DNA of 64,000 bases from Botryosphaeria dothidea. Taxonomy: Eukaryota; Ascomycota; Dothideomycetes; Botryosphaeriales; Botryosphaeriaceae. Where the stretch lies: contig WWBZ02000082.1 of NCBI GenBank assembly GCA_011503125.2, forward strand, positions 2,604,001 to 2,668,000, in the 5' to 3' direction. The position numbers and the translations under genes were made by a program. The notes under the pieces were generated by a model, which was not told the DNA's origin, made no database searches, and saw nothing but the letters and a program-made list of their open reading frames with translations. How positions within the stretch are numbered: the first letter of the stretch is position 1; each line of letters opens with the position of its first letter. This document shows, one piece after another, positions 1-11,475 of this stretch.

Positions 1-2
1 CA

Positions 3-546
3 AAAGCAATATGCAAAACACGTGATTTCCTACAAAACGTGAATGATGAGATTGCTCATAGGGTATCTCGCACAGCAATTGGCCCTTACGTGAGTATTCA
101 TCCAATGCTTTCATACTTTGCGTTCATTCGGTCTCTTTCTTGGATTTTCGCACAGAAGCTCAGTTGTTCTCTCAGTCTCAAGCAATAAATGCGAACGGGC
201 TGGTATTCGTCTCCGGTCAAATGCCCGCAGACAATAAGGGCAAGCTTGTCGAAGGCACAGTGGCAGAGCAAACGCACAAGATGTGTCAGAACGCCTCCGT
301 CGTCCTCCAGGCCGCGGGCTCGAGCCTGGATAAAACGGTGAAGGCAACTGTAAGCGCCACAAAAATGGTATGTATAGATCAGTTTCTGAATGCCAACAGG
401 TGTACTTCGCCAATCTCGACGACTTTGAAGGGATGAATGCTGTCTACACCCTCTATTTCCCTCATAAGCCAGCCAGGGGTGCAATCGAAGCGAAGCGCCT
501 CCCTGCAGGGACGCCGATGGAGATGGATCTCATAGCCTTGGCGTAG
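3..546 (+). CDS. RidA/YjgF/Mmf1-family protein (5' end not found)
   Basis: RidA proteins hydrolyse reactive enamine/imine intermediates made by PLP enzymes; fungal Mmf1/Hmf1 act in mitochondria or cytosol. Exons seen: up to 89, 176-349 and 400-546. Introns are 90-175 (GTGAGT..CAG) and 350-399 (GTAAGC..CAG), both phase 0. The joined protein carries the family hallmarks IGPYSQAI, LVFVSGQMP, the turn VKATVYFANLDDF, and HKPARGAIEAKRLP, whose Arg lies at the substrate-binding arginine position. It ends at TAG 544-546. The frame stays open upstream to base 3 without an ATG, so the start lies in an earlier exon or outside the window. The first in-frame ATG visible (140) falls inside the first intron and is not the start. 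Family assignment is firm; compartment is unknown because the leader is missing. Confidence 0.9.
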
Positions 547-633
547 AAGCAGACTCAGAAAATGCTGCAATTCCTCTTTTAACGCCACTTTTCAAGCTGA
601 TCTTCCTCTCTCAACACAATTTGACCCTTACCT

Positions 634-1731
634 TCACCCCTGAGGCGTTTTTTCTTCTTCTCGCACGTTGATCTCAGCATTCGTATTACTGTACCACGCA
701 TTCCAAAAATCGACAATCTCCTCGGGATACCCCGTCCTATAGAACTCCAGCTCCCAATCGGGCGCATGCCTCTCCGCGACGCCCAGCCAGTACTCCATCT
801 CGCGCTGGCAGTCGGGGCGGCCGGCGAAGTGCACGAGGAAGTCCCCCCGCCGTATGCGCTCGGGCGGCAGCGTCTCGTTCTGGAAGGCGTGGTACGCGTT
901 GAACCAGCGCTGCGGCACGTACGCGACGTGGGGCCGGAAGCGGTCCTCGAGCAGCAGGTGCTCCATGGCGCTCTGGTCCTGGAAGACGAACGGCGCGTCC
1001 GGCCGGTAGTGCCGGTAGCCGATGATGCCCGCGAACAGCTCGAGCGCCCACGCGTTGACGCGCAGCAGGAAGACGCCGTTGTTCAGCCCGTTCGCGTCCT
1101 TGGCGACGACGACGTGGACGGCCGGGTCGGGTGGCAGGAACTTCGCGGGCGGGACGCACGGGTTGAGCACGATGGTGTCGCCGTCCGCCCAGAGCAGCCA
1201 TTCGAGGCGCGCGTCCGCGGGCTTGAGCAGCTCGTCCAGCAGGACGGAGAGGATGTAGGCGGGCTTGTTCCAGACGCCGTCGACGACCTGCTCGCGCAGG
1301 ACGAACTGCCGGAGCCCGTGGATGCGGTTGTGCACCTCGTGCGTGCGCAGCGCGCGCTCGTAGACGGGGTTCGGGTCGCCGTACAGGATGCTGACCTTGC
1401 CGATGCGCACTGTCGACACGGTGGAGAGGTCGTTGTAGTCGGATTCGTTGAGGAGCACCTGGTGGTGCGGGTTGCGGCAGAGCTCGGGATTTTGCTCCCA
1501 TATGCTGTGCTGGATAGGCGAAACGGGGTAGCCGCTTTGTGGAAGGAGGTTAGGTATCGGATTGGTATGTCTCAGAGGCCTGGGTCCTTACATGTTGGTG
1601 GTCAGCCTCGCGGTGAAGAGCAGGAATATCACCAGCACCCATACCAGGAGGAATATGAGCAACCGGTATTTCATGTTCTTCTGCGGAATCATCTTTTGGA
1701 ATTGACGCCGTCTGAGAGTGCGAAATACCAT
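634..1731 (-). CDS. GT34 family galactosyl/mannosyltransferase (GMA12/MNN10 type)
   Basis: Type II Golgi glycosyltransferase likely to add alpha-linked galactose or mannose to N-glycans or mannan. Exons 1592-1731 and 634-1534, with a 57-bp phase-2 intron 1535-1591 (GTAAGG..AAG); total 346 aa. The N-terminus is a short basic tail followed by a signal anchor (MKYRLLIFLLVWVLVIFLLF), then a lumenal domain with the DxD metal-binding motif in LLWADGDTIVLNP and the family stretches NNGVFLLR, QDQSAMEHLL and FLVHFAGRPDCQ. Upstream in-frame ATGs exist at 1872 and downstream at 1674; 1731 was chosen because it gives a basic cytosolic tail of ordinary length. The C-terminus is acidic/basic and not conserved. 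It lies back-to-tail with the secreted dioxygenase downstream; no functional link is evident. Donor and linkage cannot be told from sequence. Confidence 0.85.
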
Positions 1732-2188
1732 CGTGGGCAACGGCGATTTTCGTATGGGAGGGCCGGACAAAGCGTTTGTGGGCGTGTTTGCTTTTTGTCT
1801 TGCCGCTTGCGGAAATTCGATGCAGGGTTGAAGAGACCTTTGAATCGGGACAGACAAGCTTGGCTTGGACAAGCCAAACCAAGAACTTCAGAGAGCACTG
1901 TGTGAGAGCTGAATTGGACGACAAACATTCCACGCGTATAGGTTGAATACATATTTACTGCGCATTGCAATCTTTACAAATATAGACAGATGCTCTTGGG
2001 CCAGAAAAGCCGTTTTGAAGATACCCTGAAATCCCCGTCTAACCATGCATACATCAAAGAGAAAAGGTTCCTAATAGAGCTGTTTGGTCACCGCGCACAA
2101 ACCTCTCCCTCGCGTGTCTACACGCAAGCTGGAATGTGTTTGTATTGTTGCCAGCGGCGGAGGATCCCACTGAAATTGGAAGAAATGT
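1732..2188. other. intergenic region
   Basis: Promoter side of the GT34 gene and 3' flank of the dioxygenase gene. No further gene, tRNA or repeat is seen. If the GT34 protein starts at 1872 instead, about 140 bases of this stretch are coding. Confidence 0.5.
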
Positions 2189-3575
2189 TTAAGAAGGAGG
2201 CGTGCCAGAGGGAACGGCACCAGTCATGGTGCCGTTCGTGGTACCGTTGCCACCAGATCCGCCGCCAATGGCGCTGTCCTCGTTCTCGTGTCCACCGTCG
2301 GCCTGATAGTAGGCGGCAACGGAGTAGTAGTCGTCGTCGATGTAGTTGACAGACGTGTTGATGCCGATCTGGATCCACGCGAGCAGGCCGTCGGTAACGT
2401 CGGGACCAAGGTAGACATACTCGGGGAAGGGATCGTAATAGGTATCAGCCTGGACAATGTCCCACATGTCATCCGCGTTGGAGGTGACCGCTTGGGTGTT
2501 GGTGGTATACGGGTAGGTATCTTCGACGGCGGTACGAAGGTCCTCATCCCAGAACAATTGTCCTATGTGAGTGATATTGTTTCCATCGGCAATGGTGTTG
2601 TTCGGGTAGACGGTGACGTTCATGTGGGCGAGAAGGTGGGTGTGGGTGGCACGTCCTGGGAGAGTGGTTAGTTGGTGGGCATGGAAAATCGCGTCTCAAC
2701 TTTCTCTTACCGTCGTAGTGTCCAGGGAAAATCGTCTCGAACGCAACGACACCGTCCTGATCAGTGGATTGAATACCACGGAGGTAGGTGCTGTTCAAGC
2801 CGTCGGCCGCATAGTTGCCACTGTGGCGATGTCAGCGAACTCTCCTTCAAATCATCTCTCGGTCAGAATATACCTCGTGTAGATGCCAGAGTAGACACCG
2901 GTGGCGTTGGCGTTCCAGATGTCAACATAGACGTCCGGGACGGGCTCGCAAGTCTCAATGTCAATGTACTGGACCTCAAGGTAGAGATCGACACCGTCGC
3001 TGTACTTGTCCTCCTTCACGTTCTTTCGGATGAGCTCTCCGACGACGTAACTGAATGACTGTTAGCTCGTTGCTGTGAAGCAAGAGGCCAGAGTAACACA
3101 CTAAGGACCATCGGTAACCTCAGGAGCAAGAATGCAGGAGGTGTTGGCGCCGAAGATGACACTCTCAGGGGTATTAATCGAATAGTCGTAGACACCAGTC
3201 ATGTTATGGTTAACGGTCTCGAACTCCTCGAGAGTCGCGAGATCGCGGCGGTACTTCTGGGGTTCTACATCTGTCAATCGCGGCGATCCTTGAATTGCCG
3301 TCGAATGTGGACTTACTGCTCGCAATGCTGCGCTTCTCACGAAGTTCACGAGCAACCTTGGCGCGGCGAGCATGGGAACGAGCGTTCAATGCCTGGTGCT
3401 TGGCGCTGCTGTTGCAAGAATCAAGAGCACGCTTAGCAGCATGGGCCCTGACCTCACGAGCATCGATCTGACGCCTGACATGGTGGTGGTCGTGATGCTC
3501 TCCGGGGTGGGCAGCTGCAGAAGCAAAGAGACCGGCAGCGACAACAGCGCTGGTAAGCTTGGTGACTTGAACCAT
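2189..3575 (-). CDS. Secreted intradiol ring-cleavage dioxygenase
   Basis: Non-haem Fe(III) enzyme that opens catechol-type rings between the two hydroxyls, here sent outside the cell. Five exons: 3317-3575, 3102-3270, 2874-3050, 2711-2820 and 2189-2655; the four introns are 46, 51, 53 and 55 bp; product 393 aa. A signal peptide (residues 1 to about 21, ending SAAAHP) is followed by a histidine-rich run (HPGEHHDHHH). The dioxygenase core has APEVTDGPYY, then VDIWNANATGVYSG holding the first iron tyrosine, FPGHYDG with the second, and THTHLLAH with the two iron histidines. The C-terminus is Gly/Thr-rich with N-glycosylation sequons. The family is common in plant- and lignin-associated fungi as 'extracellular dioxygenase'; the true substrate is unknown. 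It is separate from the intracellular dioxygenase at 24.3-25.4 kb and clearly a different subfamily. Confidence 0.9.
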
Positions 3576-4863
3576 AGTGAAAGAAGAGCAAATATTCAAA
3601 ATTGAATATGAGAATCGTAGAGAACGAGGGAATTGTTGAGCTGTAAACTGCTTGCACCAAAGCTGCTAAATACTAGAATTTTGTGAATGTCCATTTTGTG
3701 GCGTCCCCTTTCCGTCATCCAGCTGCGTAAAAGGCTTCGTCAACAAGTTACAGGGGTGCACGTGGACTTCATCGGATTGGTCTTCGGAGTTCTTCTGCCT
3801 TCCTATCCAAGCTTCTGCCAAGATCTCGGAAATCCACCGAGATAGATTGCTTGAGCATCACTGGTCTATGCTTCCACGGCATTTTGTGGTTTCCCGTGGT
3901 CTTGCGGTGGAGAATTGCGATCTTCTCGGTGTAGTAGATGAGTATCACCGAAGTTTGAGCTACAAATCCACCTCTCAACGAGACAACGGCACGGTGGGAA
4001 TTGTAAGCACTGCCATCTCAGAAGAGGATAATGGAACAAGCTCCATGCCTAGCATGAATTGTGGGAGCCAAGTGAGGCCGCCTGCCTTTGTCAAGATGTT
4101 TGGTCCAGATTGCCAAAATGCTTGGCGTTGCGGCGGTTCCCTTTCCAATGCACAATAGCTTCGTTCTGATTTGTCAACAGTGCAGTAGCGTAGTCGGTGA
4201 GTGCGTAAGCCGTTTCTCTACCGCCTTGTTTGGCGCCGTTTTACGTTGCACAGACCGGCCGTAGGGACGTAGGACGCGTGTTTGTGCCTGTCGTGGGGGG
4301 CTAAGGCATCGCCAACGCTTTCCCGAAGAGCCCCAACTCCGATTCAACCTCTCGGAAAGCTTCGAATCGCCCTTGTAGGGTTCGTCCGGAAAATACGAGC
4401 GCTGATTGGGGGGCAAGACTCCTGCCTAGTGCGCCGGTGCGGACATATCGGAGAAAAGCCCAGTGCCGAGTAAGGAATAAGCTATATTGGCTCGGTTTCC
4501 CCGTATATAGGCTCTCTGGCCGCTCTAAACTTCAGAAACAGTCTTCTTAGCACACTGATTGTTTTGCGACAAAACGATTTGGGATTAAGGCTTGTGGTTG
4601 TTGTTTTCCTTACCTCGGACATAAGTTTGCTGTCTCGGGCTCCGCCTTCGGGTCTGCTTAAGCGTGGGCAAGAAGTCCAGAGACCCATTAAATTCAAACA
4701 TATGCAGAAACTGGATCCAGTCATTGGATTTAACAACCATGAGGTAGCAGAATATGTCCAACACTTCATACCTAAAGGCGTTCGAGGTCCGCTGAACGGG
4801 ATGGATTCGTGGGCTGGTGCCTGGAAGCCGTCTCGGCCGAGGCGCGCGTGCACCCGAACAATA

Positions 4864-5040
4864 TAGAGAGGGGCAGCAGCCGGCGGTTAGCGCCAAATGC
4901 GATGTTCTTATAAAAAGTCGTATTAAACTTGCAGTTATGGGGAGTCGAAGCAGTCGTCCGGATGCGAGTGTATTGCATCCTGAGGGACAAAGCCACCGGG
5001 ATAAATGCTTCGACTTCCCACGAAGTTATGCTTCAATCCC
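4864..5040. mobile_element. MITE-like element copy A (right end lost)
   Basis: The left terminus (TATAGAGAGGGGCAGCAGCC, then GGCGGTTAGCGCC) matches the termini of the copies at 7886, 34106 and 47372. Inside, the blocks GGGGAGTCGAAGCA, GTGTATTGCAT and ATGCTTCGACTT are shared with the copy at 7886 and form an internal inverted repeat. No matching right terminus is visible, so the copy looks truncated; the right boundary is approximate. Confidence 0.55.
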
Positions 5041-6275
5041 CCACGCGTGGCGAGGATGAAGTCATCGTCTTCATTTGGCATCCGACTTGGCAGTCTAAGT
5101 GAGTTAGTAATACAGTCATGTTTCGTCTTTACTTGAGGATGAGAAGAGATGATATGCATTGTATTGTTAACTTCGAGAATGCGTTCCCTCCACCGCACTA
5201 GCTTAAGAGAAACAAACTCGATAGAAAGTATATAACAATCAAGCACGATGATAAATAGTCTTTCTATGCAGATATACGAAGAATGAGTAGCAATAGGTAT
5301 CACAATACGCAAGCGGCAGAAGACTGAATGAGCTGTGAAAATGAGTGAAACGAAAAGTCGTGGCCGAAGAAATGAAGAGAGATCGCAAAGGCAACACCTG
5401 CACGACGTCCTCGATACTGCTGGTCCTATGATACAAAGCAGAGGATCGCTCCATTGCATTGGCGATGTGTTTTGCTCAGAAGACTACCTTCAGATAGGCA
5501 ACTGATAAAGTTGTCGGGCCGGCGGGAGCGCTAAGATAACGACTTGAGCTTTTCCGATCAATTGATATGTATACCTGGATGCGGGATAATTCTTCGAGAC
5601 TGATACAGCGCAAAGTATGCGTATCTTGTTGTATGACGCTGATGTTGTTGCTCCATGGGATGTTTTTGGGATCTTGCTTGTTCATCCCGAGGCCTCTTAG
5701 CATCAAGTCGGCGAAAATGAGCTGAGAAGAATCACGGCTGTGGTTGCTGCATGCCAGAATCTTCGCACGCGATTTCGATGTTCTAGAAGCCTGCAAGCTG
5801 TCAACCATGTGTTCGTGATCTGGAGCTCCACGTAGCCCCACCGATTGACGACGCCGCTGAAACGGTCCGAGCTGGAGGCTTTGGTCCCGAGATCCCAACC
5901 CCAACCATCTCACACTCTTCAACTTGACCGAAGATATCGAATTCCCCTCGTGTACGCCTCCTTTTGCAAAGAATCATGACTTGCCCCTCGCAATTCGCAA
6001 TGAAACACTGCGTCGTCAGCTTCTCGCTTGATATTGATCAAGAAGAATGGCGTGCTGTGTGAAAGCCTATTTAATCTTCAGTCCGGTAACCTTGGATAGG
6101 ATTTGAGTTACTTCGCGATGCAAATGGCGCGCGATCTGCACTATGTTTCAAAGACAGCACCCCAATACATTTACGAACATCAACCTTACTGCCATTCGCG
6201 CCAGGTTCTGCCTGCTGAGCATCCCGCGGGACCGATTGACATTCTCCATCGGATCGACCCGCCGTTAACCTACTC

Positions 6276-6283
6276 TATTTAAA
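6276..6283 (+). promoter_or_regulatory. TATA-like box of the sulfotransferase-like gene
   Basis: TATTTAAA lies 125 bases before the ATG at 6408, a plausible distance for a fungal promoter. Inferred by position and sequence only. Confidence 0.35.
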
Positions 6284-6407
6284 GCAGGATACCTGCAGCA
6301 TTTATTATCCCGAGTGCCCTCAGATATGCTTCCAACCACATTCGCTCGTTTTAGCCCACTTTTTCAGTCGTTTGATTGAGTGCACCGCGTTGGGAAAGGG
6401 AGCAACC

Positions 6408-7330
6408 ATGGCTCACAGGCCGTACAACCCAAAGCCGCTCACCGACATCTTCACCAACGACACCGACATCGACCGGCGCAAATGCCACCGCGTCGTCCCG
6501 ATGAGAGTGCTTGCCCTGGGGCTGGGTAGGACAGGCACCGTCTGTAAGTCACCCGCGCAAAAAGAGAGACGGGGGAACACAACCGCTGACCACCCCCTCC
6601 ACACACAGCCCTCCGCCACGCCCTCCGTAAGCTCGGCTTCAACGACACCTACCACATGCTCTCCGCCAGCACCGAAAACCCGCCCGACTGCCTGATGTGG
6701 AGCGACGCGCTCGCCGCCAAGTACGACGGCGCCGGCGCGCCCTTCACGCGCCGCGAATGGGACCAGCTGCTCGGCCACTGCCAGGCCGTCTCCGACTGGC
6801 CCGCCGTCGCCTTCGCGGCCGAGCTGATCCACGCGTACCCGGAGGCCAAGGTCATCCTGACGACGCGCGACGTCGACTCGTGGTACACGTCCGCGCTCAA
6901 GACGGTGCACTGGCGCGCGACAGAGCCGGAGCTGCGCCGCCTCGCCCGCCACGACTGGGGCGCGTCGCTGTACCAGCCGATGCTGGCGCAGTTCTGGACG
7001 CGCTTCTTCCGCGGCAACTTCGAGAAGCACGGGAAGGCGGTCTTTCGCGACTACTACGACGAGGTGCGGCGCCTTGTGCCGCCGGAGCGCTTGCTCGAGT
7101 ATCACGTCGGCGAGGGATGGGGCCGGTTATGCGAGTTCCTTGAGGTGGAAGTGCCGGAGGAGGAGTTTCCGCATGTGAACGACTCGCGCGGGTTTGTGGA
7201 GAGGTGTCGCGGCAGGATGAGGGCGCAGTGGGGAAATGTGGCAGTCAGGTGGTTGGCGTATGGGGTGGGGGTCGCGGGGGTTGGCGCGGTGGTTATGGCG
7301 GCGGTGGCAAGGCGGGTTGGGAGGAGGTAG
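6408..7330 (+). CDS. Sulfotransferase-like P-loop protein (Sulfotransfer_4 type), tail-anchored
   Basis: Two exons, 6408-6543 and 6609-7330, joined over a 65-bp phase-1 intron (GTAAGT..CAG); 285 aa. The phosphate-binding loop is LALGLGRTGT at about residue 40, followed by the helix LRHALRKLGF. Further family marks are the AYPEAKVILTTRDVDSWY block and the region with LYQPMLAQFW. The enzymes of this family are often mis-annotated as NAD-dependent epimerases; they resemble PAPS-dependent sulfotransferases, but activity is unproven for most fungal members. The last about 27 residues form one hydrophobic helix followed by RRVGRR, which suggests a C-terminal membrane anchor facing the cytosol. ATG 6408 sits in a good context (AACCATGG). 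Third codon positions are very GC-rich (mostly C or G). Confidence 0.8.
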
Positions 7331-7885
7331 GTTTGCGGCAAGCCGGGGTAAGGAGGAGTGAAATGGTAACGCGGAGGATTAGGACCAAATTGGTGATGCT
7401 ATGGATTGAGAGGGGCTTCATGTCTATTTTCCGCAGGCGGCCATATTTCATCACAAGTTTTGCCAGTCCCGCTTGTGTCCAGTGGCTGTCTTTTCGTTTG
7501 GAGGAATTTCACCTCTATGATTGGCATACAGAAGAGCGGAGACGATGTTATCGTCACTCTCTGGTGCTGATTTGCAAAGACTTTCATGACAGCTACAAGA
7601 ACACATGAAAGGCCATGATCTTCGCCCCTTTTCGCCCACTTCCATACTTCAGCGGACCTGAGGTAATCATGAGAGATATAGTGATGTGCTTTCGCGTAGG
7701 CCGGTGGGTAGTTGATAGCTGGCGGTAAATACTCAGAAACCGGCATTAAAGTGCTGCCTGAGAACAGTGGAGAGCGGGGTAGACGCAGTGCCTGCCAAGA
7801 GCCTTTTGTCAGCGAAGCTAAACATACTGGTGCAGTCTTCTTGAAAAATCATACTGTATGACTGATTGATGGCCCCTGGTCTGTG

Positions 7886-8111
7886 TAGAGGCTTTGGCTA
7901 CAGCTGACGGTCATCGGCAGTGGCCTTTAAGAAACATAGCTTCGTGGGGAGTTGAAGCATCCGTCTGCATAGTTTGTTACCAAAAATGCAATACACTTGC
8001 GTCCGGACGAATGCTTCGACTTTTCATAGCAGTCTGGATTGGACCTCTGCATGGCCTCTTGCTCGAAACATTGTGTATGGCGCTAACAGCCGGATGAAGC
8101 ACCCCTCTGTA
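7886..8111. mobile_element. MITE-like element copy B
   Basis: About 226 bp. The right terminus, read on the minus strand, is TACAGAGGGGTGCTTCATCC then GGCTGTTAGCGCC; the left terminus (TAGAGGCTTTGG..CAGCTGACGG) is a degraded inverted match. The inside carries an inverted pair (CTTCGTGGGGAGTTGAAGCA against ATGCTTCGACTTTTC), so the whole element can fold on itself. Length and ends agree with copy C at 34106-34334. No coding capacity. Confidence 0.7.
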
Positions 8112-11100
8112 GAGCTCGGCATTGCTGATTTTTCCTTATTAACCGCCGAGGCTACTCTGAAGAAGTCTCATCGCGGGAGCCGCGAAGAAGCGGATGGAGG
8201 AAGTCAATGACACGGCAAAACCCAGCTAGAAGACAAGTGGAAGCAATTTCGAAGAATAAGGCATAGTAAATGATCGATTTCGTGGACGAAGTACTCACGC
8301 TGCATGCAATCCTACAGTACCGGATGACCCTGACAGCCTCACTATTCATCAGGCCATAGTTCGTGCTTCCTCGCTTGTGTACTTGTCCGTGCGGTCGAAG
8401 TCACAACGAACACGGACGCGCACTCAGTCTCAGGCTCTGTATTCCCAGAGTGGCAAAACACCGCTTCATAGTGCGGAGCCGTGCTGGGGCTGAGCTTTGG
8501 TGAAATTCCTTCGGCCACTAGGCCAGAAACGCGACCATCAAATCCGGCCTGAGCTGAATAGTGGCAGAAAACCGCTGTTGTGGGGAGAAAGGGAATGTTT
8601 TGAGCAGTCCGAAAGTCCAGGAATATCACAACATACAGTCAAAGACATGTGTTCAAATTGGTCTGGCCCTGGTTGCAGTTTCACGTTATACTTCGAGACC
8701 CGAGTAGACTCCGCGGTGGTAAACTCCAAAAATTGGGCCGTGTCAGGAGGCTAGAAGGGATTGTCTGCACGGACGAAGTTCTCGACTCCTTCACTCCTCT
8801 GAGCTTCTAGCCTCACTTCCTTCAGGAGGTTGGGAGTTAGCTGCAGCTAGAACAAAACCTACCAGCCGTGTTTTCCGAAACCACTATTGCCATGGATCTA
8901 GTGTAAACGACATAGGGGCGAGACGCTTGAACCGTGCTTGACGGTCGGTTAGCATTACTTCGGCACTCAGACGATTCTGCTGGACGGCAATTCTGAGGTT
9001 TGGTGCGACCGAGTTCGGGGTGACCAGATGTTGGGCAGAGCGCAGAGCGACCGATCCAAGGGAAAGGCGAGTTCCACAACTTGCTCCAAGCAGAAATCTG
9101 CTCCACGCGCAGGAGGCGAGATAGCCGAGAGGGAGTCCTTGCGAAGGCGGTCTCTACAACTCCGGGCACTGATAGCGATACCGGAACATGGGGCACGCAA
9201 GAACCTGGAGGGATGGGGGAAGCAGAATTCTCCAAGACTCTCCACATGCGGGACTTTCTGGCGCTGATTTCCCAGCGCGGAGGGGTGCAGGGTAGAACTT
9301 GGGGCGCCTCATGATTTACGAAGCCAACGCAGGAGTTCCGCGGCAGCGGATGGGGATTCACGGCCCAGGATCGAACCACGTGTGTTGACGGTCTCCTGTT
9401 CCTGCTCGGCGGTGAGGGTGATAAACAACCGTCTCGGGTTTAGGGCGGAAGTTTTTGTTGATGACGAGGAAGAGCCTTGCGACAGACGGCTTCCGCCGAG
9501 TAGCGGCGTGGAGCGCCACCAAGAAACGCCAATCGCGAAGACTGGGCCAGCAGGACCCGCCCGGCGGCTCCGGTATGATTTGACTAGTTTGGTAGTTAGC
9601 CTCGCGCAGGGCGAGGAGCAACTCGGGACAACTGCAGAGAGTCCGTACATGGCAGCAGGATTTGCTGCTCAGTGCTGAGCACTCCGGCAAGGCGTTGCTT
9701 GCGTCCAGTGAAGGCCAAGGTTGAGGACTGTGGCCGGGACGCCGAAGACCCTGTGACGTCATGTGGTGGATGAACGTCGGACAAAGCTCCTGTCGGACAG
9801 TCGGCCACTCATGCCATCCGGACGCGATGCTGCACGCTCTCGTGGTGCGTTTTCTCCATAATCTCCATCTTCTCCGTGCCCGGGGATTTCATGGAGATTG
9901 GAGAGACAGAAGATGGAGGAAATGAGGAGGTGCTGCGGGCGCCCCAATGCCCCATGGGTCGGTCTCTCGACAATTTCCTCGCGGATGGGACGTCAGCCCA
10001 CAATGGGCCCGGACAGCTCTGGGCGGAAGGTGGTGCGGCGTGGTCGGGTCGTCGACATCGGGGCAGTCAGCCGCTGAGCCTCCACATGAGGGGGCCGAAA
10101 GCGATGTTGCAGAGTCCACTTTTGGCCAGATAGGAGAGTGAGCCGGCATTGGTGTGGTGGAATCAGTGGAGCCGGCATGCACGGCGTCGCAGCTGGCACG
10201 CCATGCGCCGCCTGGCCGTCGACAGTCTGGATGGTGTTGCAGACCCCGTGGTGCAGGCATGCTGAGGCCGGTCAGGCGAGGGCGTCGTGATGTGGTGATG
10301 CGCGCCCAGCGTCGCGGATAGATGCTGTTGTGGTGGTGCAGGCGGTGCTGCTGCTGGTACTGGTGAGGCTCTCGCGCGCGCAGAGGGCGGCTTGCAGGGG
10401 CCGCGACGGGCGGGATGGCTGGCGACGCTAGCGGCACGGCTGACGGAATGCCCAAGTCGAGCAGCAGCCGACCCACGACATTCCCACCTCTCACTGCCGC
10501 AGCACGCTCCAGCACCGGCGTCCTGCTCACGCGCCACCCAGGCCAATCGCTGCCAGTCCCTTCCAGTCCGAGCAAATCCGCCTTCCGCGTCCTTTGAGGT
10601 GTGCTTGTCTTGTTGGTGCGGCGTCGGGGCCTTTTACGAAGTCGCCGCCCGTGACATCATTCGTCAGGCCCCCCGAAGATGCGCTCTCGGCATGCAATCC
10701 GCAACGAACCGCGCATTCCCGGACGGCTGCGGCTGGCCCTGAGTCCGTCTTCCGGCCAGCGCGACGAGCTCTTTGGCTGCGATCTTCTGATCGACAGGGC
10801 TTGTGGCCGGGATGGCTGTGGCTTCGGGCTGACATAATCGATAAGGCTGGTGATCTAGCGGCACCAAAACCGCGGCGACACCGCGGCCTGCGTACGTTGA
10901 GGACCCATTTTTCGACAAATTTGACATCCTGCTCGCTCCACCTTCCTCCTCACGCTTGCCATGCCACGCGCCTGTCCAAGAGCTCCGGGCTGTCCACGCA
11001 CCGCATGGCCGCCCTCCACACCTTGGTATTCCATAGTCTGCCTGCCATGAGCCACAAATATTGCAGGAGGGGAAGCCAGAAGATAGCAACGGGTCGACGT

Positions 11101-11392
11101 GATTTCTCCGAATTGGTTTCTCCGAAGTCATTCTGGCTGGCCGGGGTGGAGAATTCCTGCAGTGTTCGTTCGCCTGATCCTGGCCTGGTCCGCCACACCG
11201 TTTAGTCCGCTCTTGGGCCATGCCAGTCCGACGGTGGATACGTCTGCTGCTCGTCGAGGCACCGGTTTGGTCTTCGTTCGGACCCGATGGAGTTCAACGT
11301 CATCGGGGGAGAATGGAATGACACGCTTGCCTCCACGCCTGGTCCGCTGGCCGTCTACGAGTTCGCTCTCTGCTTCCTCTCAGTGCTTCCTT

Positions 11393-11398
11393 TATATA
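11393..11398 (+). promoter_or_regulatory. TATA-like box of the MFS transporter gene
   Basis: TATATA lies 78 bases before the ATG at 11476. Inferred from position and sequence only. Confidence 0.4.
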
Positions 11399-11475
11399 CC
11401 CGTCCGCCCTTGGAGGCTCCGTTAGGTACCTGATAACTTTTTCCATCCGACCCTTTCCTAATCCCTCCAATCACC

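Larger units (their letters stand above)
3576..6407. other. long intergenic region
   Basis: About 2.8 kb without a supportable gene. ORFs up to 174 codons occur on both strands but show no motif, signal peptide or intron logic. It contains one MITE-like sequence near 4864-5040. The right-hand end is the promoter of the sulfotransferase-like gene. Confidence 0.6.
7331..11475. other. gene-poor region
   Basis: Over 4 kb with no gene I can support. It holds the complete MITE-like copy at 7886-8111. From about 9.8 to 10.7 kb GC is high and long overlapping ORFs appear on both strands (for example 228 codons at 9889-10575 on the minus strand); their composition is Pro/Arg/Ala/His-rich and looks like a by-product of base composition. 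The last few hundred bases are the promoter and leader of the MFS gene. Confidence 0.6.

Noticed and set aside
368..399. 32-bp intron starting at GTATGT in the RidA gene
   Set aside because: Too short, and it leaves a poor match. Donor GTAAGC at 350 gives a 50-bp intron and a perfect family sequence.
766..1905. 379-codon plus-strand ORF over the glycosyltransferase
   Set aside because: Antisense of the GT34 gene, which has the DxD motif and coherent splice structure.
5476..5922. 148-codon minus-strand ORF
   Set aside because: No recognisable domain, no splice partner, not supported by neighbours.
9889..10575. 228-codon minus-strand ORF in the gene-poor GC-rich block
   Set aside because: Pro/Arg/His/Ser-rich, overlapped by ORFs in other frames, no recognised motif.
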